Both the position numbers and the translations under genes were made by a program. Below, piece after piece: positions 37,198 to 46,376 of a stretch of DNA of 64,000 nt. Below the pieces are notes generated by a model, which saw only the letters and a list, made by a program, of their open reading frames with translations, was not told the origin of the DNA and did not search any database. Each line of letters begins with the position of its first letter. The first letter of the stretch is position 1. Source of the DNA: Planctomycetota bacterium (GTDB lineage: Bacteria > Planctomycetota > UBA1135 > UBA2386); assembly GCA_021776805.1 (NCBI GenBank), contig JAJFFD010000074.1, positions 62,001 through 126,000 on the forward strand, in the 5' to 3' direction.

Positions 37198-40002
37198 TCA
37201 GCGCGGTGGCAGGACGATGCTGTGCTTGATCAGGGTGGCCCCCAGCTCTTGCGCTTGCGCCTGCAATCCGGACCTGCGCAACTTACCCGATAGATCCTGA
37301 GCCACGTCCTTGGCACTCGTGTCCGTGCTGTTCTTGATTTCAGCGCTTGCGGGGCTGGCGTTGATCCCCTTCACAAGAACCGCAACAGCATCCTCGAGGC
37401 GCTCCTCTGCGACATAGAGGCTGGCCAAACCAGCGGCTGACAAGCAAATATAGTGACCAGCGGAGGACTTGAAATCCGGGTTGCGATCGATTGAGCCTTC
37501 AAACTTGCTGATCGAGCGCTCATAGGCACCCTGAGCCGATTCGCGATCCAGGTTCTCCATAAGGTGTTCACCGGCAACAAAACTGGCCAGACCGGAGAAC
37601 CAGAGCATCGCGGGCCGATCCTCCGGATCGCAGTCGAGAGTTTCATAGACCGCCTCCAGAGCGGAGGCGCCTTCATCATTTAGGACCTGCGAACGTAGGT
37701 GCTCATGCAGGCGCGCAGCGATCGGGTATTTCAGTAGCTCCCGGCGCAGAACGATGGCCTGCTCACCGAAGGCTTCGATTGCGGAAAGAAAATCAAGGTA
37801 TGCCGCTGACTTCTCCTCCGTCGCCGAGGGATGCATCAACATGATCTCATGGGCAGCCCGAATGTCCGGGATCCATGAGGCGGGCCATTCGGATCCATCG
37901 GCCATGGCCTGATAGAGAGCGCGGGTTCTACCCTGAACGAAGACCTGCATGACGTCAGCTGCGAGCGCCGAGTTTGCCTGGCCCTGCAACAGGGGAATTG
38001 CAACCGAGGCCTGGGAGACCGCAGCATCGATATCGCTGAGCATGTAGCTTGCCCAGGCCAGGTATCCCCAAGCCTTGGGCTGAGCGGAGCCAGCGTCGAT
38101 GGCACGCAGCGCAGAGCTACGGACATCTTCGAGTGAGAAGGTGGGATCCCGAGATTCACGGAGCTGCAGCTGCGCGAAACGCATGTTTGCCTCGGCGACC
38201 ATGGTATTGATCTGAGAATCACCGGGCGACTCAACGCGCAGCTTCTCCAACTCATCGAGTCGGCCTTCGAGGCTGTCAAAGTCATCGCCTTCTGCAGACC
38301 TCTCTGCCTCCAAGGGCTGCAGGTTCATGGCCTGACGCCACGCACCCTTCGAAATCAACCGCGACTGCGAGGCCATTCCGGCATGCACACGCATGAGCCG
38401 CTGAGCACGGGCCTTCTTCGTCTCATCCTCGCTGCTTGCAGCGACTCTATGCAAGGCATCGATGATGCCGGCGGTCTCGCCGGGATTACCGTAGGTGAGG
38501 AAGAATGCGCGGGAGAAGATATCCAAGGGCACCTTCTCGGCATGGTTCACCAGTGATCGGAGAGCCTGGCTACGGACCTTCTCAGCCGTATCCGCCAGAG
38601 CCAATCGCAGCAACTCCGGATGCTGCGTTGAACGGCTCGCTGATAGAGCGATGTTTGTCAGGCGAACGCGCTCGCTGACCTCGGAGCGCAAGAAGAGCGC
38701 TTCGAGAAACTCGCGATGCAGAGCCTCGGGACTGCTCAGGAGAGCTGACTTGTCCATGCTGCTCGGATCCCGAACATCCTGGCTTGGCTTGCCATGCTTT
38801 GCCAAGGACTCATCGACAACCTTCATGTCATTCGTCAAGAAGATGTCGAAGAGAATGTTGCCATCCTTGTCGACTCCAACATGCCGCGGTGCCATGCGCT
38901 GGTCGCTGAAGTAGCGCTTGAACAACTCCGGCTCGATATCGATGTGCTCCGCATTGATCACTCGACCAAAGCGCTTGTCCGGGATTCTTCGCCCGCGATC
39001 ATCATGGTCACGCTTGTTCCTACGATCTGGAGAAACGATCAAGGGAACGAAGCCTGCCGCCAGTTTTGCGAACTCCGGATCCCGGTAGCGTAGCCAGGCT
39101 AGACGCTCACTCGCCGACTCACCGTCCATGTTGACACAGATGAGGATCGGCTTGCCGGTGGACTGGGATATAGCCAGAGCATCATCCAGACTTCGTTGCC
39201 ATTTCACCAATGGCGGTTTGAGCTTTGCTTCGGGCGAAATGCGTGGCCCTGGGTCCGCTGCGGCTCCACCCCGACGACCGCCTCCACCACGATTACCACG
39301 CCCTCGAGCACGAGTCGTCAGCTCATCGGCCTGTAGTATTGAATCCGAGTTCTGATCAAGAGCAGCGAATAGTTGCTGCAGATCATCAGCGGTCACTTTG
39401 CTATTGCGGTCTGCGTCCAGATTGCCGTTGAGAGTCAGAAGATAGACACCTGGAGTGAGCGCGCCAGGCTCAGCATCCCGCCCATCGTCCTTCGATCCCT
39501 CAATCCAGGACTTCACAATATCAACCCCGATGGCATCCTCGTCGCCAAGCTCGATGGCTGCGAGGAATGCCTTCCATTCGGCGGCGGAGAGCTCGTGATC
39601 CCAGTTAGCATCACCTCGCTCGAGGGCGATGCGATTCATGTATCCGGCGCGTCGACCTTGGAGCTCCTCACTGCTTAGAGAACCATTCTCGTCTGCATCC
39701 CGGGAGACGAAGATTGCCTTGAGGTCCTTCTTACTCAGCGACCCGTTCTTGTCTTGGTCGAGATTCGTGATCAGCATGAGCGCGAGCACCTGCTGCCGAT
39801 CGAGTTCGCCTTCACCAACCTCGGGCAGAGAAGCAACAAAGGCCTTCCATTCCGCTTCGCTGACTTCCCCGCTGTTGTCGCTGTCTGCAGCCCTGGCCAC
39901 AAACCTGCCGGTGGCGCTACCGAACCCGCCCCCGCCGCCTCGATTCTGAGCGAGTGAGGGTACAGCGAGAGCCAGGATCAAAATGGGCAGGGCAAGCTTC
40001 AT
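37198..40002 (-). CDS. Secreted EF-hand protein with thioredoxin-like domain and helical repeats
   Basis: The protein has 934 residues from the ATG at 40002; that start gives a signal peptide (MKLALPILILALAVPSLAQN) with GGAG upstream, whereas the longer frame does not. It has about six EF-hand loops between residues 38 and 228 (ADSDNSGEVSEAE, NLDQDKNGSLS, SRDADENGSLS, NLDADRNSKVT, ALDQNSDSILQ). A Gly/Arg linker follows (about 232-246). A thioredoxin-like domain lies at 262-395, starting KWQRSLDDALAISQSTGKPILIC but with no CxxC. The rest is helical, TPR-like. Calcium binding and an extracytoplasmic location are likely; no enzymatic role can be asserted. Confidence 0.82.
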   Translation of the reverse strand: MKLALPILILALAVPSLAQNRGGGGGFGSATGRFVARAADSDNSGEVSEAEWKAFVASLPEVGEGELDRQQVLALMLITNLDQDKNGSLSKKDLKAIFVSRDADENGSLSSEELQGRRAGYMNRIALERGDANWDHELSAAEWKAFLAAIELGDEDAIGVDIVKSWIEGSKDDGRDAEPGALTPGVYLLTLNGNLDADRNSKVTADDLQQLFAALDQNSDSILQADELTTRARGRGNRGGGGRRGGAAADPGPRISPEAKLKPPLVKWQRSLDDALAISQSTGKPILICVNMDGESASERLAWLRYRDPEFAKLAAGFVPLIVSPDRRNKRDHDDRGRRIPDKRFGRVINAEHIDIEPELFKRYFSDQRMAPRHVGVDKDGNILFDIFLTNDMKVVDESLAKHGKPSQDVRDPSSMDKSALLSSPEALHREFLEALFLRSEVSERVRLTNIALSASRSTQHPELLRLALADTAEKVRSQALRSLVNHAEKVPLDIFSRAFFLTYGNPGETAGIIDALHRVAASSEDETKKARAQRLMRVHAGMASQSRLISKGAWRQAMNLQPLEAERSAEGDDFDSLEGRLDELEKLRVESPGDSQINTMVAEANMRFAQLQLRESRDPTFSLEDVRSSALRAIDAGSAQPKAWGYLAWASYMLSDIDAAVSQASVAIPLLQGQANSALAADVMQVFVQGRTRALYQAMADGSEWPASWIPDIRAAHEIMLMHPSATEEKSAAYLDFLSAIEAFGEQAIVLRRELLKYPIAARLHEHLRSQVLNDEGASALEAVYETLDCDPEDRPAMLWFSGLASFVAGEHLMENLDRESAQGAYERSISKFEGSIDRNPDFKSSAGHYICLSAAGLASLYVAEERLEDAVAVLVKGINASPASAEIKNSTDTSAKDVAQDLSGKLRRSGLQAQAQELGATLIKHSIVLPPR

Positions 40003-40040
40003 GGGACGCTCCGGTGGGGGCTCGTGAGGGGTTTTGGGCA

Positions 40041-40055
40041 ATGCCTTTAAGGCAT
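40041..40055. promoter_or_regulatory. Palindrome ATGCCTT-T-AAGGCAT upstream of the EF-hand gene
   Basis: A perfect 7-bp inverted repeat around one central base, about 39 bases upstream of the start at 40002 and next to a TTGACC-like element. Position suggests an operator for a dimeric regulator. It could also be chance. Confidence 0.3.
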
Positions 40056-40455
40056 GCATGGGGTCAATAACAGGATCGCCGATTGTCTTTCGGTCGTCAC
40101 CCGCCACTACCATCAAGGGCTGTACCACGATTGTCATCCTCCCCCACCCTTTCTGAGATCCTGGGAACAATCCTCGGGCTGCGACTCGGCAAACCCACTC
40201 AGGGCTTTTACTAGTCAACTAGAGGGAGCAAGCGATGCCTAGGCTGTTATCGAGCCCTCCTGGAGCATCCTGGTCAGTCTCCGCCAGCGTTTCATGACCG
40301 ACCAATACGCTCGGCATGCCTCGACAAATCCACCCCTGACTCGGAGATGCGTTACGAGATCGCAACGACAGGGAGAACAGCAGGCATGCAATCTCTTCAA
40401 ATCCGCCGCAAATAGCGGCAGATCATCTCCCAGTCATCCGCACCAACTCTGGCCC

Positions 40456-40495
40456 TGGGATCCGGCGCCATCCCTGGGGAAGGCGCCGGATCCCA
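40456..40495 (-). terminator. Strong hairpin after the lipoprotein gene
   Basis: Perfect 14-bp inverted repeat with a 12-base loop (arms TGGGATCCGGCGCC and its complement). It begins nine bases after the stop of the minus-strand lipoprotein gene, where a terminator would be expected. No run of U follows on the minus strand, so it may be a stabilising 3' hairpin or a Rho-assisted terminator. Confidence 0.5.
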
Positions 40496-40503
40496 TTCCT
40501 GAC

Positions 40504-40776
40504 TCAGATATCGAGCCCCGAATCAGGAGCCATGAAGCGCTGTTCGCCGTAGGGGTAGACATCCATCAGCAACTGGAATGGGAAGAAGGCAACGTCCCAA
40601 ACCAGGGCCACCGGGAAGCCAACCACAGTCACGAAGGGCTTGAGCAGGCTGCGAGAATACTCGTCGGTAGTCTCACAGTAGATACTCTCCTCCTCCATGC
40701 CCCAGTAGATCAGATTGGCGGTCGAGCAAGAGCAAAGAGGAAAGAGCAGGAGTGTCAGTAGGAGGAGTTTGCGCAT
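40504..40776 (-). CDS. Small lipoprotein, YceK/YidQ-like
   Basis: The protein has 90 residues from the ATG at 40776. The longer frame upstream adds 47 residues without leader character, so I chose this start. It opens with Met-Arg-Lys and a Leu-rich core ending LFPLCSCST, and the second Cys (Leu-Cys-Ser-Cys) fits a lipobox. The mature part has two hydrophobic stretches around LLKPFVTVVGFPVALVWDVAFFPFQLLMD, and ends PYGEQRFMAPDS. This resembles the short YceK/YidQ lipoproteins of unknown role. A GGAGGA stretch in the 5' coding region is not its ribosome site. Confidence 0.72.
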   Translation of the reverse strand: MRKLLLLTLLLFPLCSCSTANLIYWGMEEESIYCETTDEYSRSLLKPFVTVVGFPVALVWDVAFFPFQLLMDVYPYGEQRFMAPDSGLDI

Positions 40777-40971
40777 TGGATCAATCGAATTGCTGAAGCA
40801 TGGCGCCACACCTGGATGGAGGGCGTCATGCAATTGTCGATAGGCTTTGGCCGCCTGCAAGGGGCCCGGGCGTTGCGCTTTTTCGACATGGCCCTGGCCC
40901 GCATTCGGAGAGACCATGTCATGGGATCCTGAATGCCGCAGACAAACGAGCGAATCATTCGCGTCCTTCGC

Positions 40972-42351
40972 CTAACGCCCTCCTCTACCGCCCCTCGCCT
41001 TCCCCTTCACGATCTCGAGATCAAGGCTGAAGTCCTGGCGCATGTAAACACAGGCGCCATTCTCACCCTCGCAGACGAAGTAGAGGGCATAGCCGTCGAT
41101 CGACTGCGACCCGACATCCGCCTCTGAATCGATGGCCAACTCGAGCTCAAGTGAGCGCAACTCATCGCTCGAGGGCGAAGATCCCAGGCCCGAACGGAGC
41201 GACTGTTCGGAGAGAGTGTAGCCATCCCCGCTCTTGATCCACAACTCGAGCTCGCCCGCCTCATTGTCCCAGGTTACGGACCGCATGCGATTGGGTTCGA
41301 AGCGAAGATAGACCCGAGCCTTTTGCCCGGCAGTCACCGGGCTCGGCGCAATCACAGCAGAGAAGGTCACGAGACCCGTTTCATCCAGAGGTATCTTCGC
41401 AGCTGGATCCGGCTCCTTGGCGCCGGCGACTACCGCCTCTTGCGAAGCGCCGCCCCGCCCTTCGGGTTCGGCGATTTCCGACCCCTCCAGGTTCACCGCC
41501 AACACAAATGGTTTGCCATTCCGCTTTTCGAGTTCCGCCTGAGCCTCACTCACCCATGTGTAGAAGGGATAGGGCTTCATTAGACGCGGACCGTACTGCT
41601 GCACGCGCCGTCGGAAGATGTAGTTGGCTGGATAGATTTCCAGCGCTTTGGTCCACGCAGTGATGGCATTCTGAAAGTCTCCATCCTGCACTTCGCTCGA
41701 ATCATGCCGGGCGCGAAAGGAGCAAGCCAATCTGAACCAGGCCGGCGCAGAGCTTGGATCCGATTCGATTTCCGATTGGAAGGCGGTGATGGCATCACTC
41801 CAGCGCGAATCCAAGTAAGCCTCGACTCCTGGGCTTGGCTCTTCGAATTCCCCTTCTTCGTCCGGCGCATCATACTCGGCCGAGATGAACTCGCTCTTGA
41901 TCCACGACTCCTTGGGTTGAGTCTTGCGCACAACGCCATGCTCATCGATCGCCCACATGAGGGGGACCGCGTGCACGCCGATGCGGTTGAGTGAGTCCAC
42001 GAGGATTGGGAAGTCCATCTCCTTCCATTCCATGAACAGCTGACAGCGCTCAGGATGTTGCTCCTGAATCAAACCGACAATCTGCACATCACTCTCGTCT
42101 TTGAATTGGCGGTACCACCCGGGCACCTTGCGACGACAGCCTGCTCACCAGGATGCGAACTGCATCAAGAGCACTTTCTGACCACGGAAGTCTGAGAGGC
42201 TCATGCGATCCTGCCCATCTAGGGTCGGGAAGGCCATCTCCGGAAAGACCTCGCCATCCCTGGGGGTCAGGCTCTCCTGCGCTCCCAGTGAGTGGCCGAG
42301 GAAGAGCGTGAGGAGGCTCGCAGAGAGGCTGATACTTCTACCTAGATGCAT
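40972..42351 (-). CDS. Candidate selenoprotein: secreted thioredoxin-fold (UxxC), TPR and DsbD-N-like protein
   Basis: One 459-residue reading frame is interrupted only by a UGA at 42147-42145 (residue 69). Before it are a signal peptide (MHLGRSISLSASLLTLFLG, cleavage near GAQE) and a TlpA/redoxin beginning (FRGQKVLLMQFASW). After it, in the same frame, comes AGCRRKVPGWYRQF, so the UGA takes the first redox Cys of a WCxxC motif, giving WUxxC. The thioredoxin fold continues through DFPILVDSLNRIGVHAVPLMW, with cis-Pro near VP. TPR-like helices follow (about 175-250), then a DsbD N-domain-like region (about 330-455) with Cys427 and Cys434. A SECIS-like hairpin lies just downstream of the UGA. 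The alternative is a nonsense mutation, which would leave two fragments. Confidence 0.68.
42111..42127 (-). promoter_or_regulatory. Putative bacterial SECIS hairpin
   Basis: On the mRNA (minus) strand, 17 bases after the UGA, GGUGCC and GGUACC form a six-base-pair stem (one G-U pair) closed by the five-base loop CGGGU. The loop is 23 bases from the UGA and has G as its second base. Known bacterial SECIS elements lie in this distance range and carry a G in the first two loop positions. This matches the rules but is short and could arise by chance in GC-rich DNA. Confidence 0.5.
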
Positions 42352-42485
42352 GGGACAGAGCCTAAGGGCCAAGCAGCGGCGATGCCATGCGGTGACCGCG
42401 GGCCGGACCCATTCGCTTTCACGGCGGAGCAGAATTGGGCTAGATTCCTGCATCGAGTCCCCTTCCCCCGGCAATTCCATGTGCC

Positions 42486-45077
42486 ATGCCATCTAGCTCC
42501 AAAGCCAGACTGCAAGAACTGCTAGCCCAAAGCTCCTGGCTAGAGGAACTGGCAATGCGCCTGGTTGGCGACATAAACGAAGCGCGGGATCTCGCCCAAT
42601 CCACGCACCTGGCAGCCTTGCAGAAACCACCGCCAGGTCCGATGCAGCGTGGATGGCTGGCCACGGTCATGCGCAACCTGCAGCGGCAGCAGGTCCGGCG
42701 AGAAACCCGGCGCCGCGAGAGAGAGCGACTCGCCGCCAAACATGAGGCCCTGCCCTCACCAGAACTAATGGTGGCCAAGGCAGAAGCCCAGCGCAGAGTT
42801 GTCGACGCAGTCCTCGCCCTTGGTGAGCCGTACCAGAGCGTGATTCTCTGGCGTTACTTCGAGAACAAACCACCGCGGGAGATTGCCAGGTCACAAGGAC
42901 TCCCGCTGGCAACGGTCAACAGTCAGCTACAACGCGCACTCGGCAAACTGCGCGGCCAGCTGCAGCAAGACTTTGGTGAATCGGATTCACGGGCTTGGAC
43001 AGGCCTCCTCCTGCCTTTGATCCACTGCGACACCAGCATCCTGGCAGGCATGTCGATTGGCGGCGGGTTCGGCGCGCCCAAGTCGCTGCTGATCACCCTG
43101 GTCGCCGCAGCTTGCCTGCTTGGCAGCTTGCTCCTGTATCTAGCGCCGGAGCAGAGCACCGACATGCCGAGTGAATCCCGGTCCAGCGCAAGGCCCGAGC
43201 TTCGTCAAGAGCTCCAAGTCGCCCGAGAAGATGGGCCTGGCACCGAACGATTGACACTGACAACGAACGATCTCGCGCCAGCGTCCGCTGGCGAGAGCCA
43301 GCGCAACATCAAGGGACTGGTCTTCGACAGCTTCGGGCGGGCCCTGCCTGACCTTCCCCTGCATGCCCTGGGCGAGGGACTCGATACCATCCCCATGCGC
43401 TCGGATGCCAAGGGCGCATTCTCACTTGTCACCGCAAAGGCCCCTCTCGAGGTCCGTTCCGCGGACCCTGCTTGGGTCACTGTCATCGCTGGGCTGGTGA
43501 GTCGAGGTGTCGCCGACAGCGAAGTCCCAGTGGTCGCGGTCTTGGCCCCGGCGATCAGCCTCGCCGGCCAAGTACTGAACCCTGCCGGCAAGCCACTGGC
43601 GCAAGTGCAGCTCAGCATCTTGCCACCGGCAGAATTGGCGGCTCGCATTCCAGAATCACTGGACGCAAGTCGCAGGCTACATGGTGCCTGGCATACTGCG
43701 ACGGACGAGACGGGTCGCTTTGAACTAGCCGGGATCCCGGCCATTTCCGGTGCCAAGGTCATCCTGCGTCGAGATGGGTACCTTCCCCTTGACCTAGTCC
43801 AGCCGGAGGAATCTCAGACTGGACTGAGCATCCGAATGCAGGGCTCAGAGACAACTCTCGGACTGATCGCAGGACAGGTCCTCGATCCGGCAGGCTATCC
43901 GGTTCCAGACGCCCGAGTCTGCCTGGGAGCAGAGGCCACAGACACGGATGCCTCTGGCATGTTCAGCATCGAAGTCGGGACGGACAGGGGTGAACTGAGT
44001 TTGCATGCCCTGAAGCGAGGTTACCTTCCCGCCCACCGCCTCCTTGCAGCTGAAGAAGCCAAAGCTGCCGGTGCTTTCTACTATCTCCACCTTCCCGCTC
44101 CGAGCGCGAAGATATCCGGCCTTCTCGTGGACAGAAGAGGTCAGCCGATCGCCGCTGCGCGAATTTGGATTCACGATGGCGAGCTCTTGCCAGGCTTGAA
44201 TGGCAGCATCGAGGGTTACGCCCATGGCGGCCTCACCGATGACGAACTCAGGGATGTGCGCGAACCATCCGGAGCATCGACGGCAAGTATGGACGAGCTC
44301 AAAGAGGCCTACCCGAACACTCTATGGGCCTGGACTCGGAGCAATGCCAGAGGGGAGTTCGAACTCGGCGGTCTGCAAGATCGATCCTACGCCCTGCGTG
44401 TCTTACGCGAAGACCCGCTACAGATCTTTGACAGCCATGCGATTCCTGCGGGGAGTTCGCATGTACGGATTGTCTTCGCCCCTGAAACACGTGAGAGAAT
44501 CGCCGGACGAGTACAGACTCTGGATGGCCAAGCCCTGCTGGGGATAGATGTCGAATTCAGCATGTGGACCGTCCAGCGCCGCATGACCTATCCATCCGGA
44601 AAATCCATGTTTACCGGCGATGCCTTCACGGGCCCTCGACAGACAAGTGACGAGGCGGGCTATTTCGAATTCGCGAATCCAGGACGGCAGCCTGGCTTTC
44701 TCGTCTTGAGCGGTGAGCAGATCATGAATCAGTTCCTGCCCTTCGATGCCAATGGCATGCAAGCCCCAGAGTTCGGCCCCCTCGAGAACTTGCGCCTGCG
44801 AGTACCCCGGAGAATGCACTTCCGGATTGATCTCGCCGATGACCAAGCGGCTACCAGCCTTGCGATGCTGAATGCGGCGGACGAAGCGCTTCCCATTGCC
44901 TCCTTCCAGAACGAGGGTCGCACTAGCAAGGAGAGGTGGGCGATCCTGAACGGTCGCAGCCAGGTCTTGGCGGTCAGTGAGGAGGCGGTGACCTTGGCAC
45001 TCTACAAGGAGGCCACTGAAGTACAGCGTAGCAAGCTCAACCTGCGCGCGGGCATGGTGAACCGCATCGAGCGCTGA
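42486..45077 (+). CDS. ECF-type RNA polymerase sigma factor fused to a membrane segment and carboxypeptidase-regulatory-like repeats
   Basis: The 863-residue protein begins with sigma-70 region 2 (about 8-80; AMRLVGDINEARDLAQSTHL and WLATVMRNLQRQQ). Region 4 follows at about 98-160 (LGEPYQSVILWRYFENKPPREIA and a helix-turn-helix with LATVNSQLQRALGKLRG). One transmembrane helix lies at 200-220 (LLITLVAAACLLGSLLLYLA). Beyond it are about five Ig-like carboxypeptidase-regulatory repeats, for example IKGLVFDSFGRALPDLP, LAGQVLNPAGKPLAQVQ, IAGQVLDPAGYPVPDAR, ISGLLVDRRGQPIAAAR and IAGRVQTLDGQALLGID. The fusion should tether the sigma domains to the membrane and couple them to an outside sensor. No anti-sigma gene adjoins it. 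Confidence 0.87.
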   Translation: MPSSSKARLQELLAQSSWLEELAMRLVGDINEARDLAQSTHLAALQKPPPGPMQRGWLATVMRNLQRQQVRRETRRRERERLAAKHEALPSPELMVAKAEAQRRVVDAVLALGEPYQSVILWRYFENKPPREIARSQGLPLATVNSQLQRALGKLRGQLQQDFGESDSRAWTGLLLPLIHCDTSILAGMSIGGGFGAPKSLLITLVAAACLLGSLLLYLAPEQSTDMPSESRSSARPELRQELQVAREDGPGTERLTLTTNDLAPASAGESQRNIKGLVFDSFGRALPDLPLHALGEGLDTIPMRSDAKGAFSLVTAKAPLEVRSADPAWVTVIAGLVSRGVADSEVPVVAVLAPAISLAGQVLNPAGKPLAQVQLSILPPAELAARIPESLDASRRLHGAWHTATDETGRFELAGIPAISGAKVILRRDGYLPLDLVQPEESQTGLSIRMQGSETTLGLIAGQVLDPAGYPVPDARVCLGAEATDTDASGMFSIEVGTDRGELSLHALKRGYLPAHRLLAAEEAKAAGAFYYLHLPAPSAKISGLLVDRRGQPIAAARIWIHDGELLPGLNGSIEGYAHGGLTDDELRDVREPSGASTASMDELKEAYPNTLWAWTRSNARGEFELGGLQDRSYALRVLREDPLQIFDSHAIPAGSSHVRIVFAPETRERIAGRVQTLDGQALLGIDVEFSMWTVQRRMTYPSGKSMFTGDAFTGPRQTSDEAGYFEFANPGRQPGFLVLSGEQIMNQFLPFDANGMQAPEFGPLENLRLRVPRRMHFRIDLADDQAATSLAMLNAADEALPIASFQNEGRTSKERWAILNGRSQVLAVSEEAVTLALYKEATEVQRSKLNLRAGMVNRIER

Positions 45078-45134
45078 GCTGATCCGGCAAGGTCTCGGCA
45101 GACTGCAGCCAGCTTGCTAGTCTCTTACACTTCC

Positions 45135-46376
45135 ATGCATGCAGGCGAGGTTGATTCGGATCCGGCGAGAACAAAGCGCAAACAGCGTTCGACGTCGCCA
45201 CGGCGTCGCATCGCCTTCCTCGGTATCGGGCTGATCCTTGCAGTCGCCAGCGCAGAGGTCCTCGTGGCCAGCTTCCTGGTGAGCGATGGCCGCTACGGGG
45301 AACGACCACTGCCCCCTTATGGGGCCATCAACACTCCCTGGCAGAAAGAACTCTTTACCCGCCGGAGCCGACTCTGGACCGAGGGCAAAGCAGACCAGGG
45401 CTACACTGTCTTCGATCCGGACCTGGGCTGGACCCTGTTCCCTTCTCGAGAGAGCGAAGGCGGCAGAACCAACGCCTTGGCGGCCCGCGGTCCAAGAGAG
45501 TATCCAGCCGAGCCTGAGGCAGGGGTCTCGAGAATCCTGACCTTCGGCGATTCATTCACCTACTGCTATCTCAGCGCGAACCAGGAAACCTGGCAGGTTC
45601 AAACCGAAGCGGCGCGGCCAGATCTCGAGGTCATCAACTTTGGCGTGCCGAGCTATGGCACGGATCAGGCCCTGTTGCGCTTCCGAAGTCTGGGCAGAAA
45701 CTTGGGCGCGCGGATCATCGTCCTCGGCCTCATGCTGGAGAACATCGGGCGAAACGTGAATCGATACCGCCCGATCTACTTCGCACAGTCGGGCACACTC
45801 GCTTGCAAACCTCGCTTCGTCCTCGAGGGTGAGACCCTGAAACTTCTACCACTTCCCTTTGCCGACGAAGGGGAAGCCCTCGCAGCAATCGGCGATGGCA
45901 GCATCTTGGACCTTCTCGGCGATCACGAGTACTGGCGCAATCGTCCCACGGTTCCCTTTGGCAAGAGTCTGGCTAGCTTCCGTCTGGCCGGAGGCTTCTT
46001 CGCCTATCTGCAGCGACGCCCGCAGGCTCTCTGGGAGTCAATTGATGAGGAGCCCTATCAGGTCACCATGGCGATCCTGCAGGCTTTTGCTGCGGAAGCC
46101 AGGGCAGCGGGTGCAGAGCACAGCCCAATCCTCATCTTTCCCACCCAGGACGACGTGGATGCGCTCCTGGCAGGCAGCAGCAGGTATTGGCAGCCCATGC
46201 TCGCCGATCTGGAACAACGCGGCTTGGATAGTCTGGACGTGAGCATCCCCCTGGCGGAAGAGTGCCGAAGCAGCAACGAAGGCAGCGAGGCGGTCTTTGC
46301 CGGTGGTCACCTCAACGCACGCGGAAATCGCGTCGTTGCCGAAGAACTGCTCACCTGGTTGGCGTCAAAGCGCTAG
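45135..46376 (+). CDS. Membrane-anchored SGNH/GDSL hydrolase-like protein
   Basis: The protein has 413 residues from the ATG at 45135. An upstream TTG at 45114 is possible but less likely. After a basic N-terminus it has one transmembrane helix (about 26-46; RRIAFLGIGLILAVASAEVLVASFLV). The outside domain has SGNH block I ILTFGDSFTYCYL, block III-like ELGAPSYGTDQAL and block V GGHLNARGNRVVAEELL (Asp/His-type end). It resembles AlgJ/AlgX-like and other acyl-modifying SGNH proteins. It is convergent with the GT-C gene, overlapping by 26 bases. A role in decorating an exported polymer is inferred. Confidence 0.78.
   Translation: MHAGEVDSDPARTKRKQRSTSPRRRIAFLGIGLILAVASAEVLVASFLVSDGRYGERPLPPYGAINTPWQKELFTRRSRLWTEGKADQGYTVFDPDLGWTLFPSRESEGGRTNALAARGPREYPAEPEAGVSRILTFGDSFTYCYLSANQETWQVQTEAARPDLEVINFGVPSYGTDQALLRFRSLGRNLGARIIVLGLMLENIGRNVNRYRPIYFAQSGTLACKPRFVLEGETLKLLPLPFADEGEALAAIGDGSILDLLGDHEYWRNRPTVPFGKSLASFRLAGGFFAYLQRRPQALWESIDEEPYQVTMAILQAFAAEARAAGAEHSPILIFPTQDDVDALLAGSSRYWQPMLADLEQRGLDSLDVSIPLAEECRSSNEGSEAVFAGGHLNARGNRVVAEELLTWLASKR

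Larger units (their letters stand above)
40003..40503. other. Intergenic region of about 500 bases between two leftward genes
   Basis: I see no convincing gene here. It includes the upstream region of the EF-hand gene, with a TTGACC-like -35 element on the minus strand at 40062-40067 but no clear -10, and a 15-base palindrome at 40041-40055. At the other end is a perfect 14-bp hairpin at 40456-40495 just after the lipoprotein stop. The middle (about 40200-40440) shows nothing I can interpret. Confidence 0.6.

Noticed and set aside
40294-40761. Plus-strand frame of 155 residues across the intergenic region and lipoprotein gene
   Set aside because: It overlaps a better-supported lipoprotein gene, has no ribosome site or domain, and crosses a strong hairpin.
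42145-42492. Separate 115-residue gene ending FASW, and a separate gene beginning at 42126
   Set aside because: They are the same reading frame on both sides of one UGA, with a thioredoxin motif spanning it. I merged them. A GTG at 42126 as an independent start would begin in the middle of the fold.
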